64,000 nt of DNA from Cordia subcordata (lineage: Eukaryota > Streptophyta > Magnoliopsida > Boraginales > Cordiaceae), in contig JAPTOF010000020.1 in the NCBI GenBank assembly GCA_028554755.1, positions 11,441,001 through 11,505,000 of the forward strand. Reading direction: 5' to 3'. Positions 44,935-56,705 of this stretch are shown one piece after another (position 1 is the stretch's first letter; each line of letters opens with the position of its first letter). A program made the translations under genes and the position numbers. Under the pieces are notes generated by a model, which saw nothing but the letters and a program-made list of their open reading frames with translations, was not told the DNA's origin and made no database searches.

Positions 44935-46319
44935 TCAAGGCGCGTCATCATGGTGATCCTTGAAGTAATTTCTCATATCTGTCTTCATAGCTGCTACTTC
45001 AGAATCAATGTGTTGTCTCCAAATGGTGAGTTCATCCCATTGGCTTATCATAGTTGACCTCATTTCACTCATACCCGTGTTTAAGGCCTGGAGCTGGGAT
45101 AGAATCTGAGCCATCATAGAAGGGTCTTCCTGCTGTCCCATTGAACTAGAACCAGCACCCTGACGGATTTCTCTTTGGCGTATCTCATTAATGTGCTCTT
45201 GCTCCTTAGATTCTCTTAATACTCGCCTAAGAGTCGCTTCCTCAGTGTTTTCCTCTTCTTCAGAGGAACTAACAACCATAGGTATTGTTCCAGGTATGCC
45301 TATATTAGGATTTCCCTCAAATTCTGGCCCTTCATCTTCTCCAAAGTTTATATCTACCCCACCAACCATGTCATCAAGGTTTTCTGCTGTAGTACCAAAC
45401 ACTGGGTCGGTGAAAGTAGTGCCCTTCTTAGTCCTATATCTAATGGCAGCTTGAGTACTTTGGGGCAAACCTTTGAATGTCTCTCTGTTATTGGCTCCAT
45501 ATTATACCAGTAAATGCCCATAAAGTTCATATATAACATATCGAAATTCCAAGTGAATATCTTATATGGAGCATTTGAGGTTATGTTGAAATGTGAGAAG
45601 ATATACATTAAAGCCATACCATACCCCGGAGTAGTTGTTTTCCCTCCATCCTTTCCACTAATGTGCAACATATGTTGAAGTATAAGGAAAGGCAAGGCTA
45701 TCTCCTTTCTGCCTAAGGTCAGAAGAATATATGCATCCATAACTGGAATTTTTCCATCATTTATATTCCTAGGAAGAATTATTTCACTCATAATCTTAAG
45801 AGCAAGCCTAGTGTTAACATCAACATCTCTTAACAACGGAAGAATCAAATCCGGATCTCTAGGCCCTACATTCTTCCACATAAATTTTATAACTTCTCCC
45901 GGGATGGCGGTTCCCCTAATTCCTTCAGGCCACCCTTGACTATTATAATGTCCTTCCCCTTCAAACGGTATATGAAATATATTATGCAAAATAGCCTCGT
46001 TAATCACAAAATTTACTCCACAAACCGTTGAGGCTAATTCTAATTTTGGACTTCTACAACTTATCTCAAGATTTTCATAAAATTCAACCACTAGTTTATC
46101 TTGCACATCACAATGCAAGTGTAAAAAGGCAGACCATCTATCAAATAACGGCAAAATATCTGTACCAGCAAAATCAGAGTCCATGACGTATTTACCGTAT
46201 ATAATAGATTGTTTCCTGTAAATCTTGGATGCCGGAGGTGGTGGTGGTGGTGGAGATTGAGTTCTTGCTCTTTTCCCTTTTCTCCCACGCGCTTGACTCT
46301 TCCCTCTTAGATTCACCAT
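44935..46319 (-). pseudogene. Copia-D ORF3: post-pol protein, not envelope-like (one frameshift)
   Basis: Likely start MVNLRGKSQARGRKGKRART at 46319 (an upstream in-frame Met exists at 46382). Order: a strongly basic, NLS-like N-terminus; a Pro run; a globular domain (FLHLHCDVQDKLVVEFYENL, SQGWPEG, IPVMDAYILLTLG) resembling the plant family called putative plant transposon protein; an acidic stretch SSEEEENTEEATLRR; a Ser/Gly linker; and a C-terminal coiled-coil-like region to 44935. A one-base shift near 45470 splits it into two overlapping frames. There is no signal peptide or transmembrane segment, unlike envelope proteins. The same ORF occurs in Copia-B, so it is a stable part of the lineage. 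Function unknown. Confidence 0.8.
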
Positions 46320-46499
46320 GATTTTGCGTTGTTCTAGTGAAAATAATCGGTAAAAACTATGTTTTTGAAGTGGGTAAACCAATTTTGGGAAGAAATTTGA
46401 AAGAAATCGGCGGAATGTTGAAGATTTGAGATGGGATTGAGTGATATTTGGGTTAGGGTTAAAAAGAATTTGAGAGTATGTGATGAAATTGGGGTGAAA

Positions 46500-46700
46500 A
46501 CCCCTATTTTTTTAACCCTTACTGCGTTCAGTCAGTCGACCGGCTGATCGCGAGGGTCGACCGGCTAAGTCGACCGGCTGGATCAGAGAGCATCTTAAAA
46601 ATTCTGCTTAGCCGGACGCCTAAGGCCTTAGTCGGTCGACCTGCTTGGTCGACCGACTGGGTTAGAAAGTTCACAAATGTCTTATTTTTCATACCCAAGC
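46500..46700 (-). promoter_or_regulatory. GC-rich palindromic module upstream of ORF3
   Basis: Five or so copies of GTCGACCGGCT-type palindrome (46534-46545, 46556-46566, 46569-46579, 46631-46641, 46647-46656) lie between the end of RNase H (46725) and the ORF3 start. The same module precedes the LTR TATA box. A promoter or enhancer role for ORF3 is a hypothesis. Confidence 0.45.
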
Positions 46701-46724
46701 CTCAAAAATACATATATATCCCAT

Positions 46725-47899
46725 TTAGCCACATTTTATCATTCCAATTTCTCTCCTAATCTTGCAAAATTGATCCTCATGCAAAGGTTTGGTAAAAATA
46801 TCAGCAACTTGATGTAAAGTATCAACAAATTCAAGAATTATATCTCCTTTTTGTACATGGTCTCTAATGAAATGGTGTCTAATCTTAATATGCTTAGTTC
46901 TTGAATGTTGAATTGGGTTCTTAGTAAGATTAATTGCACTAGTATTATCACAATATATAGGAATATGATCATACTTCAATCCATAATCAAGTAGATTTTG
47001 TTTCATCCACAATATTTGTGCCACACAACTACCTACTGCAATATATTCAGCTTCAGTGGTAGAAATTGCAACACTATTTTGTTTCCTACAAGACCAAGAT
47101 ACTAAGGAATGTCCTAGAAATTGGCATGTTCCACTAGTGCTTTTGCGATCTATTTTGCAGCTAGCATAGTCGATCGAAAACCCACATAGATCAAACGAAG
47201 TTCCTTTATCATACCAAAGTCCTAAATTAATTGTTCCCTTAAGATATCTTATTATTCTTTTTACAGTTGTTAAGTGAATTTCCTTAGGATTGGATTGAAA
47301 TCTAGCATATAAGCATACTGAGAACATGATATCAGGTCTAGAGGCAGTTAAATATAATAGGCTACCGATCATACCTCTATATTTCTTCTCGTCTACTGAT
47401 TTATCTTTCTCATCTTTATCTAGCTTAGTTGAAGGACTCATGGGAGTTCCAATCTCCTTTGCATCTTCAAGTCCAAATTTCTTGATGATTTCCTTGGTGT
47501 ATTTGGCTTGATTTATGAAGATCCCCTCTTTTGCTTGTTTGATTTGAAGTCCGAGGAAGAAGGTTAATTCTCCCATCATGCTCATCTCGAACTCCTTATG
47601 CATGCACGTTGAAAAATTCTCACACAAGGAAACATTAGTAGCACCAAAAATTATATCATTTACATAGATTTGGACAAGTAAAATGTCATTGTCTTTTCTT
47701 TTGATAAACAGGGTTGAATCAAGTTTTCCTCTTTCGAAATTGTTTTCAACCAAAAATCCACTAAGTCTTTCATACCAAGCTCTAGGAGCTTGCTTTAAGC
47801 CATACAAAGCCTTTTCTAGTTTAAAAACATGATTAGGAAAACATGAATCTTCAAAACCAAGGAAAAATTCAACATAAAAATATTCTTCAATAAATCCAT
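46725..47899 (-). pseudogene. Copia-D RT (second half) and RNase H
   Basis: Reads MYGLKQAPRAWYERLSGF, then the RT active site as QIYVNDIIFGATN. The second catalytic Asp of YVDD is Asn (codons 47655-47666), expected to kill polymerisation. RNase H: IGSLLYLTASRPDIMF, GFSIDYASCKIDRKSTSG, STTEAEYIAVGSC, YCDNTSAINLTKNP and [13 protein letters not shown]. The usual SDxDYA is shortened to SIDYA, losing one Asp. It ends IKCG near 46725. Joined to the first RT half only by a frameshift near 47900. Confidence 0.93.
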
Positions 47900-48782
47900 T
47901 TAAAAATGCACTTTTACATCCATTTGATAAAGTTTAAAGTCCATGTGACATGCAAATGCAAGTAACATACGAATGGATTCAAGTCTAGCTACAGGAGCAT
48001 AAGTTTCATCATAATCAATTCCTTCTTCCTGATTGTATCCTTGTGCAACTAGTCTAGCCTTATTCCTAGTCACTATTCCAGCTTCATCTAGTTTGTTTCT
48101 AAATACCCATTTGGTTCCAATTACCGGTCTATCTTTGGGTCTTTCAACTAGCTTCCAAATTTTATTTCTTTCAAATTGATTGAGTTCTTCTTGCATTACT
48201 ATTATCCAATTATCATCTAGTAGAGCTTCTTTTACATTTTTGGGTTCAATATGTGAAATAAATGCATGATGCTCACAAAAAGTGTTAATATTACGCCTAG
48301 TTCTTACACCTTCATTTGGATTACCGAGTATAAGATCTTGAGGATGGTTTCTCACAAACTTCCAACTCTTTGGTAGATCTTCATGAGGTTCTTTTGTTTC
48401 ATCATCTTTGGTTGAGCAAGGTTTGATTTCCTCATTTTCTTGAGATCTACTTTCTTTAAGTTCTTCTTCTTGCTTCGTTTCTTTGTCTTTTGGAGTTGGA
48501 TCTTCAAGTGTTGTCTTTTCCAAAAGATAACCTACATCATCAATTTCCTTTCTCGGCTCAAATGGGTTAGTCTCATCAAATGTAACATGTATTGATTCTT
48601 CTACAACAAGAGTTCTCTTATTATATACCCTATATGCTTTGCTCTTTGTGGAATAACTTAAGAATATTCCTTCATCGGATTTAGAATCAAACTTTCTTAA
48701 GTGATCCTTAGTGTTTAGAATAAAACATTTACAACCAAATACTTTGAAGTATGATACTTTAGGTTTTTTGCCATACCATAGT
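47900..48782 (-). pseudogene. Copia-D integrase C-terminus and RT (first half)
   Basis: At 48524-48782 VFGCKCFILNTKDHL and TKSKAYRVYN are the post-core integrase part, in a frame shifted from the core. An acidic Glu/Lys linker follows. RT then begins PVIGTKWVFRNKLDEAG, KARLVAQGYNQEEGIDYDET, YAPVARLESIRMLLAF and KLYQMDVK, containing the first catalytic Asp, before the frame breaks. Confidence 0.9.
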
Positions 48783-49448
48783 TCATATGGAGTTTTTGTT
48801 TAAAATAGGTCTAATCAATACTCTATTTTGCACATAGCATGCTGTATTTATGGCTTCACTCCAAAAATATGTTGGCAAGTTGTGTTCTTTTAGCATAGTC
48901 CTTGCCATTTGTAATGTACGATTCTTCCTCTCTACTACCCCATTTTGTTGAGGAGTACGAGGGGCCGAAAAGTTATGCTCAATGCCATGTTCATCACAAA
49001 AGTTCATAAAAGGGGTATTCACATACTCGGTGCCATTATCACTACGGATGCAAGTTATAAAATAGCCTTTCTTATTTTGCACTTTTCTACACAATCTTGC
49101 AAATTCATTGAAGGCATCATTTTTATGTGCAAGAAACATGACCCATGTAAATCTAGTGTAATCATCGACTACAACAAATGCATACCTAGATCCTCCTAAG
49201 CTTGCTACATCAATGGGTCCAAACAAATCCATATGTAGTAGTTGTAATGCTCTATTTGTTGAAACTTTATTTAGGGATTTGAAGGATGTTTTATGTTGTT
49301 TTCCTAGTTGGCAAGCATCACAAATTTTATCTTTTTCAAATTTTAATTTTGGAAGGTCTCTAACTAGATCATGCTTTGATAAATCATTCAATAAGCTTAT
49401 GCTAGCATGTCCTAGTCTTCTATGCCATAACCAAGTATTATCATGCAC
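48783..49448 (-). pseudogene. Copia-D integrase zinc region and catalytic core
   Basis: The HHCC motif (LWHRRLGHASISLL, CDACQLGKQHKTSF) and rve core are intact: LLHMDLFGPIDVASLG, VVVDDYTRFTWVMFLAHKND, IRSDNGTEYVNTPFM, TPQQNGVVERKNRTLQMART. Both Asp and the Glu of DDE are present. Frame ends at ILNKNSI* at 48783, one base off the continuing sequence. Confidence 0.93.
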
Positions 49449-49840
49449 AACAGATAGGCATTTAACATGTTGACATATAAGTTGATCAATTTCAACAATG
49501 TAAACATTTTCATTTCTCCTGGCTATAAATAATACATTTTCATTTCCACATTCATAGACAAGACATTTAGAGGATTGAAAAATGACTTTATGACCTTTGT
49601 CACATAATTGACTAATGCTAAGTAGATTAAATTTTAGACCTTCTACAAGTAGGACATTATGTATAGCAAGAGAATTTTCATTACCAATGCTTCCTTTTCC
49701 AATAATTTTCCCTTTGCTATTGTCCCCAAAGGTGACATATCCTCATTTTATCCTTTTTAGTTTGTAAAAAAGTGAAGAGTTCCCCGTCATGTGCTTGGAA
49801 CAACCACTATCCAAGATCCATCTTATTTTGCTTGAATTGC
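49449..49840 (-). pseudogene. Copia-D protease region
   Basis: WILDSGCSKHMTGNSSLFYK with catalytic DSG near 49805-49820, then an in-frame TGA (LKRIK*GYVTFGDNSKG) near 49740. LKFNLLSISQLCDKGHKVIF leads into integrase. Confidence 0.88.
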
Positions 49841-49914
49841 ATACCTACACACATGAAATTCAAACGCAATTCTTTATTTTGGGGTCCCCAACACCTTGGG
49901 TCCTTGGCGTTAGT

Positions 49915-51567
49915 TTAATTTTTGTTTTTCACAACCCATTTTGGTCTTTGCCAATATGGAACATGTGATCCTCTATCACGAATTTTCTTGTAATAACAAT
50001 GAGTGGATACATGTCCTTTCTTTTCACAATAAGTACAAATAACATTTGTCTTTGGTGAAGAGAGGGATGAAGAAGTAGAAGCTTTGACAAAATAGGTTTT
50101 GAAATACTTTTGATTAATATTAGATTTATATCCAATACCACTTTTATCAAAAGACATTTTTTGACTTCCAAGAAGTTTTTCAAAGTTTTCTTTCCCATTT
50201 GTAAATTTTTGAACAATTTTATTCAAATCCTCATTTTTCTTTTTTAAATCTTTGACTTCTTTTTCAATCTTTACAAAATCTTCAGCATATGAATCATTTT
50301 CTTTTTCTAAGATATCTATTTTTTCAATAAGAGAAACATTTTTCTTTTCAAAAATTTCTTTTTCATTTTGAATAAGTTTCAAACTCTTATGCATTTGCTT
50401 GTTTTTAGCCAAAGCTAAGGATAGGTCATCATGTAATTTAGCAAACGCGTCTTTTAGTTCCTCAAAACTATATTCATCTTCCTCCTCTTCACTAGATGAA
50501 TAGTAAATAGATAAAGATGGTGAAGATAGTACCTCATCCTCATTGGCCATGAGGCAAAAATTTGCTACCTCATGATGCTCTTCCTCATCTTCTTCGGTTT
50601 CGGAGAAGTCTCATATAGCTTTGAGCGCTTTTCCTTCCTTCTTCTTTGAAAGCCTAGGATAATTTGCTTTTATATGTCCTGGCTTGTTGCAATTGAAACA
50701 CTTTATTTCATCCTTTGCATCTTTCATCTTTTTGAGCTCTTTACCATCTTTTCCTTTCTTCTTCCAATTTGAGTTGCTTGAAGAGGCCCCCTTTCTCATC
50801 TTTTTAAATTTTATAAATTTTTTGAAATTTCAGGCAAGAAGTGCAATCTCCTCATCTTCTTCTTCATCGTCACTTGATGAAAATCTTGATGCAACTAGAG
50901 CAATGGACTTCTTTGTTTTCCTTTCTTCTTCTTCATGATCTTTTATCTCTAGCTCATGAGTCATGAGTGACCCAATGAGCTCATTGAGCTCCAATGTGTT
51001 CAAGTCCTTTGCTTCCTTTATTGCTGTGACTTTTGGTTGCCATGATGATGGCAAGCTCCTTAGTACTTTCCTTACTTTCTCTACATTAGAATAATCTTTA
51101 CCAAGAGCTTTCAAACCATTAGTAATTTCAACAAATCTAGAAAACATTTGTTCAACATTTTCATTTGGAAGCATTTTGAATAATTCATATTTATGTACAA
51201 GCATAGCAATCCTAGATTCTTTTACTTGGCTTGTTCCTTCATAAGTTACTTCTAATTGATCCCAAAGCTCTTTAGCTGAAGTACAACCCATTACTCTAGC
51301 AAATTCAGTGGCATTCATAGCATTAAATAAATAATGTAAAGCCTTTTGATTTAACTCAAATAATTTTATATCTTCATCATTCCATTCACTTTCAGGTTTA
51401 GGTATTCTCCTATTGCCTTCTAATTTTGTAGGTAAGGTAGGCCCATTTTCTATGATTTTCCAAGCTTTATAATCATGTGATTGTATAAACACTTTCATTC
51501 TCATTTTCCAAAATGCATAATTAGTTCCATCAAAAGGGGGTGCTTGTTTAATAGAAATTTCCTCCAT
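49915..51567 (-). pseudogene. Copia-D gag with two zinc knuckles
   Basis: Start MEEISIKQAPPFDGTNYAFW at 51567, then DYKAWKIIENGP, ATEFARVMGCTSAKELWDQL and YEGTSQVKESRIAMLVHKYE. An acidic Asp/Glu run, a TGA after EIALLA (50828-50830) and a first knuckle CFNCNKPGHIKANY follow. In that knuckle the last Cys is Tyr (50659-50661), so zinc binding should fail. A TGA stands where Trp is usual near 50609. Then come a long coiled coil of about 110 residues (50230-50480) and a second, intact knuckle CTYCEKKGHVSTHC near 50020. The length fits Sirevirus gags. Confidence 0.93.
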
Positions 51568-51614
51568 ATTTGCAATAAATTCTACTAGTTGTTAAACTAT
51601 GATGTAGAACCCTA

Positions 51615-51626
51615 GCTCTGATACCA
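51615..51626 (-). other. Copia-D primer-binding site
   Basis: TGGTATCAGAGC on the minus strand, two bases inside the 5' LTR, complementary to initiator tRNA-Met. Confidence 0.93.
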
Positions 51627-51628
51627 AT

Positions 51629-52929
51629 TGTGGGTGCAAATATCTTAAGAGGGGGGTGAATTAAGATATTAATACTAATTTTCGTTTTTAAAATTTACAG
51701 AAAATTTACAACTCTAACAAGCAATATATCAAACACTATATAAGCAAGGTAATAAGAATGAAATTAAAAGCAAGGAAAAGAGAGACAAACGATTTTTAAG
51801 TGGTTCGGCCAAGCCTACGTCCACCGCCCAAGGAATCTCCCCTTAGAACTTCAAGGATCTCCACTAAAATGCTTCTTCAAAACTTGATGAAGCACAAACC
51901 AAGATTTTTACAACCTCTTTAAAGTCTCACTTCAAAGAACCCAAGAGACTTTCTCTATAGGATTTCCTCACACTTTTACAAGCTACAATGGATATATCTC
52001 ACAATGAATAAAGCTCTCAAAGTGTGAATACTCAAGAATGAAAAGAGATTGGATCTGAAAATTTCCTCAAGAAGAGAAAATAATAAGCTCTTGAAAGCTC
52101 AATATATTGCAAGAATGGCTCAAGAAGTATTGAATGATGATAAAAGCTTTTGCACACTTCAATTGATTGATTAGAACTTGTATTTGAATGTGTATTTATA
52201 GAGATTTGAGGGTTAGGGATTTGGTAGGTGAAGGAAGATTGAAAATCTCGGCCAGAACGGTAAGAAACGGCTAGTGCATTTATTACAGCCCCCGTTCAGC
52301 CGGTCGACTGGCTTGGTCGTCCGGCTTGCCTTTCACTTCTCTGACTAGGCCGGACGCCTTAGCCGGTTGACCGGCTAGGGGGTCCGGCTTTTTCTTTCAC
52401 TTTCTGATTAGACCGGGCTACCACGCAGGTCAGCCAGTCGACCGGCTTGGGGGTCCGGCCACTCCAGATTGTGATGTAAAGCCAGATTTTTTTAGAAAAA
52501 CAAGCTCAAGTGTATTTTCACAACTCCAAGTAATTTTGAATAAATATGTAAACGCATGTTGTGAATGAAAACACCCCAAAAACTCATTTTGTTCAATGTG
52601 TGTATTCAAATACTTTTGTGCATATTTTAAAAGTGCAAGACTTGAGAAAAATTTTGCAATGATAAGGAAGAATGTTTTGAGCCAAGTCTATACAGTATAT
52701 GGGCATTTCACAAGAAGAGCAAGAAGAAAAAAATAAATCCGGTACCCCTTATGTCTTCTCTTCTCCTCCTTATGCCTTCTTATCTTTTCTCTTCTTCAAA
52801 TGATCCTTTATGCACATCTTCATATTTTCCAAGTTTCATATAATATCTCATTTCACAAGAAGCTGTTTAATCAAATAATGCATATACATATTTTCATCAT
52901 CAAAATCAATAAAGAATATTTAGCTAACA
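51629..52929 (-). repeat. Copia-D 5' LTR
   Basis: 1301 bp, nearly identical to the 3' LTR. TATA box near 52190-52205 (minus) and the palindromic module at 52297-52460. Confidence 0.97.
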
Positions 52930-52934
52930 ATGTT

Positions 52935-52962
52935 TTTCTTTCATTTTTTATATATCTAGACA

Positions 52963-52996
<34 letters not shown>

Positions 52997-55900
52997 GATC
53001 TAAGTATATACTGATCTATATATCTATATATATGTAGGTCTAGGTATATAAGTGTGTATATATGTATGTTTCACATAAATTGGACTACAACATTGAGCTT
53101 TACAAGTAGATCTATTAAGTAGGTATAGCATTTTCTTTATTGTTGTTTATGGTTATAGTTGTCTTAGGGTGTCTATTAGGTTTAATGTGAATATCAAATG
53201 GGGTGTAATACAAAAATGTCATAGTGCATATTAATACAAAGGCTTGGATTACTTTATAATTTATGAAAATTAAGAGAGAGATTCAATATTGATAATATTG
53301 ATGCGCGATATAATTATAATGATAAGATGGTATTAGTTAGTAATATAATTTACCACCATTAGATTAGATAATCTAACAAGAAGATCCAATTAATGGATCC
53401 AATATATAAAAGTAGAACTGCAGTAGATGGGAAATTAAAAGCAACAATATTTCAATATCATTTATAGTGAATTTAAGACTCAAGAGTGAATTATATATGA
53501 ATTGTTTGGAAGATAATGCTGCATGCATGTACCTGGATATGGCCAATTAGTTACAAATTTTGTCTTGTTCAATCCTTGCTTGGTCATAATAATTGGAAGC
53601 AAAATCTTCTTTATCATGTTGTTGTTATTCTTGTATTACATGCAATTGCATGTTGATGCCAAGTAATTAATGTCTAAGGTCTTCATTAATTAATTAAGTA
53701 ATCTGAATTTGGAACCCAGATGTACTATAGTTGAATTAGCTTTTGAATATTCGTTTTGATTCTTTCGAGCTTTAAAAGATATTCATAGGAGATCTAACCT
53801 TTCGAGTTAAGGTTAGATATAACTAAATCTTTTTGTTGTTCTTATTTTGCTTTTGGGTCAAAATTTGTGTTACATCTAATCTGCGTCTGATATTGTGATG
53901 GATTTGATGATAAATATTTGCATTTTTTATTCGTTTATGATTGACTTGTTTTATTTATTATAAACCATGATCACGCTTTTTAGTTTTTTGTTGGATGTGC
54001 TTTTGCATTCCAAGCCATTCATGAGATTTGGGTCATTTGAAAATCATGAAATTTTATAAAGTATTGCATATACAACTAGTTTAATCTTTACCTCTGCATT
54101 CTATCTTATAGCCTTTGGACTAGAAAGGCCATTTTTAGGAAGCTTCTAAAGGTTGAATGAAGTAATTGGTTAGCAATCTATTCTAATTAAATATTTTAAG
54201 TTTGATTTTTGGCCATTTTATCATGAATAATGTGTCATTTTTTTTTATCCACAAAGGCCAGAGGCCAAAACTTTATTCCTTCTCAAAAGTTGTTATATAT
54301 GTGGTGAATCGAGTTTCCAATGAAGGATATTGTGGTTCTTGTGCTGCCTTCCAAGAATTATACTGTAATTACCTATACATATGATGGATCTGTATGATGT
54401 CTCTGCCATTTATGGGTTGGTAGTATCTCTTTTTCTTTGTTTTGGTCATTAGTTGGTGATATATCTAATGGTGAAAATTGGCGTTGTTTGTTTGATGGCA
54501 TAGCTTTATATGAACTTCAACATCCCTAAACATATAAAGACATGAACTATTTGTCATGTGATTATTGTATTACTAATTCACCAAAAATATAGTCTAGACT
54601 GTTCTTTCTAGTTTTCTACGTCCTTTTCTCACTCTAAATATGGATTCTTTGTTTCTTTTCCTTTAAATACCAATTATTATTTCTTGCACTCTAATTATGC
54701 ATTATTAAGCACAAATAATTATAAATGTAGACAGTTCAATGTGACCATCTTTTCATGTGAACAAAAAATATGGACCAAATTACACCGCGAAAAAGATCAA
54801 TCAATATATATACTTTGAACTATATACATATATATATGTATTACCTTACCTAGCATGCACTTAGGTAAATGAGATTATAGTAGTGTGACATATATCTCCA
54901 ACATATAAAATAAATACAGTTATTATGTATTTTGAGCTCAAGAATTGTTATGTATCATCTCTTCCCTTACTAATAAAGCATTATTGGTTGAGATCTAATC
55001 ACAAAGTTCAGATACCTATCATACCCTTATAATTAAGAATTCTATATATTTCATTTCCACTCTCTTACTTGGCATCTTTTCCTTTATTAGACTTGATTTT
55101 GGTGATGTAGAGTGCAAGTTAATAGTCCAAGATTAAAATAACAAAATGTAAGTTTCATTAGCAATTGTAGTAATAGAAATACACCTTTTCCTTTATTAGA
55201 CTCAAGAATAGCAAGTTTTTTCCAAGAGGTGTGAAATTTGATCTGTCTTATCAAAAGGTTGTATGCTTTTATTAATGAGTTCATTCCAACTATTTAATGA
55301 AGATAATGGAGTCTATTTTGCCCATCAAGGAAATTGTCAGGTATTTATGTATGAGAATGAGAGCATCTTCCTCTTTGCTTGTGTTACTATTTTTTGGTAT
55401 TGATCTCTGGCTGAACTTGTGAAATTAAAAGGCTTTTAAGTGTTAATAAGCATGGATGTGTATTGCATTTCTTTCACAGAGCAATTAAAGCTTATAATAT
55501 CAGAACTCAAAAAGATACATGATGATGACTCTAGAGATGTTTGTTGGCTTAAGACTATATTTTCTTGTTCTTTCATATAATTTTCAATTTCCTATTTTGG
55601 GATGGTTTCTCCATTTTTTTTTTTCCTTTTCTTCTTTATGGCTTTTGTCTATTCATGTTTATGATTGTATTTCTCTAATTATTAAATACTTGTACTAGCT
55701 TTAGGTTTCAATATACTGAGGAATGTTATCCCTAGAAGGTAAAGGATATGATAATCCCCATCTATCAAATTTAACGTTTTCTGGTTGCAAAGTTCATATC
55801 TCTTCTTTTAGGGTACACAGCTGCTATGCTCTTCCTCTATTATTTGATATCTCAGCATCATGACATAGGAATTATGTAGTGAAAGCTCTACTGGAGCAAC

Positions 55901-56436
55901 CTGATGGTGAAGATCATTTCACTTTAGTGAATAATTGTAATAATCACATTTCTTTAGAGAACCATACTGATCTAATGGGAGAAAATTTGGTAATGGAGCA
56001 GGTAAAGAATCAAAATAATGGGACAATAAGTCCTAGAATTTGCAAGAGTCACACAAACTTCTAGAAGCACAAACTTTGTGTAATGAGTTTCTCTAAAGTT
56101 GACCCCAAAAGATAAATGAGAGGAAGAACAATCAAGAACATAAATGTAAACATGCCTTTCTAATTGTGCTTACTTAGGACCGGAGGTTTTGAAGAAGGAT
56201 TTAGAAACGTGCCAGGAGTTGGACCTTAATTCAACATAGATCTTGATTTACCTCCAAATTTCTAGTTTGAGTCAATTTGTAAGTTCTACTATACCCTCTC
56301 TCACACACACTCTCTCTCCCATTCTCTTTTTTTCCAGATTGATAATTGAAGCATTTCACTCAACAAATATCAATAGATTGTTTATCTATATATACATATA
56401 CTTTTCTTAGTTGAGTTGTAATATGATTCTAGAGAA
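52935..56436. other. CACTA interior without recognised genes
   Basis: AT-rich, with a (CT)n/(TA)n microsatellite at 52963-52996 and further TA tracts. Short open frames (54202, 55879) have no family signature. The one at 55879-56064 lies just upstream of the transposase exon and could be part of the same gene. Confidence 0.4.
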
Positions 56437-56705
56437 AGTACAAGTGGTACCTTCGCGATGAAGCTGAAATGGTAAATCAATTTTATGGGAAAGGTGTAAC
56501 ATAATTAAAAGACATTTTCAATAAAGCTTGTAGCAAGAAGCAAAAATCAGATTTTATAGGGGATAAAGTATGGGAGAGGCTGCTTGAGAGATGGCGAGAT
56601 CTAGATTAGCTAAAGCAATCTACACAAAACAAGCTAAATAGGGCCAAAAACATTGCCATTCATAATTTTGGCCCTATCCCATACCACGAGCAAAGTAGGC
56701 AAGAG
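56437..56705 (+). pseudogene. CACTA second-gene (Ptta/En/Spm-type) exon
   Basis: Reads KYKWYLRDEAEMVNQFYGKG, then LKDIFNKACSKKQKSDFIGD, KVWERLLERWRDLD, QNKLNRAKNIAIHNFGPIPY and HEQSRQE, ending at a GAG|GTAAGT donor (56706). The pattern (basic segment, a WxxLLxRW block, NRAK...HxxGxxPxxE) is the plant transposase domain accompanying CACTA elements. Two in-frame stops (after GKGVT and WRDLD). Confidence 0.8.

Larger units (their letters stand above)
43222..52929 (-). mobile_element. Copia-D: complete Sirevirus-like Copia with third ORF
   Basis: 9.7 kb. LTRs 43222-44525 and 51629-52929 (TGTGGGTGC...GCTAACA), exact TSD ATGTT at 43217-43221 and 52930-52934. Sense is the minus strand: 5' LTR, PBS, gag, protease, integrase, RT/RNase H, ORF3, polypurine tract, 3' LTR. 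I count only about 8-9 differences besides a poly-G length change between the LTRs, so the insertion is recent. Yet coding has stops, frameshifts and a changed RT active site. Confidence 0.97.

Noticed and set aside
43222..52929. Possibility of an integrated virus because of the post-pol ORF
   Set aside because: TSD, LTRs, tRNA-Met PBS and Copia domain order define a Sirevirus-like retrotransposon; ORF3 lacks envelope features.
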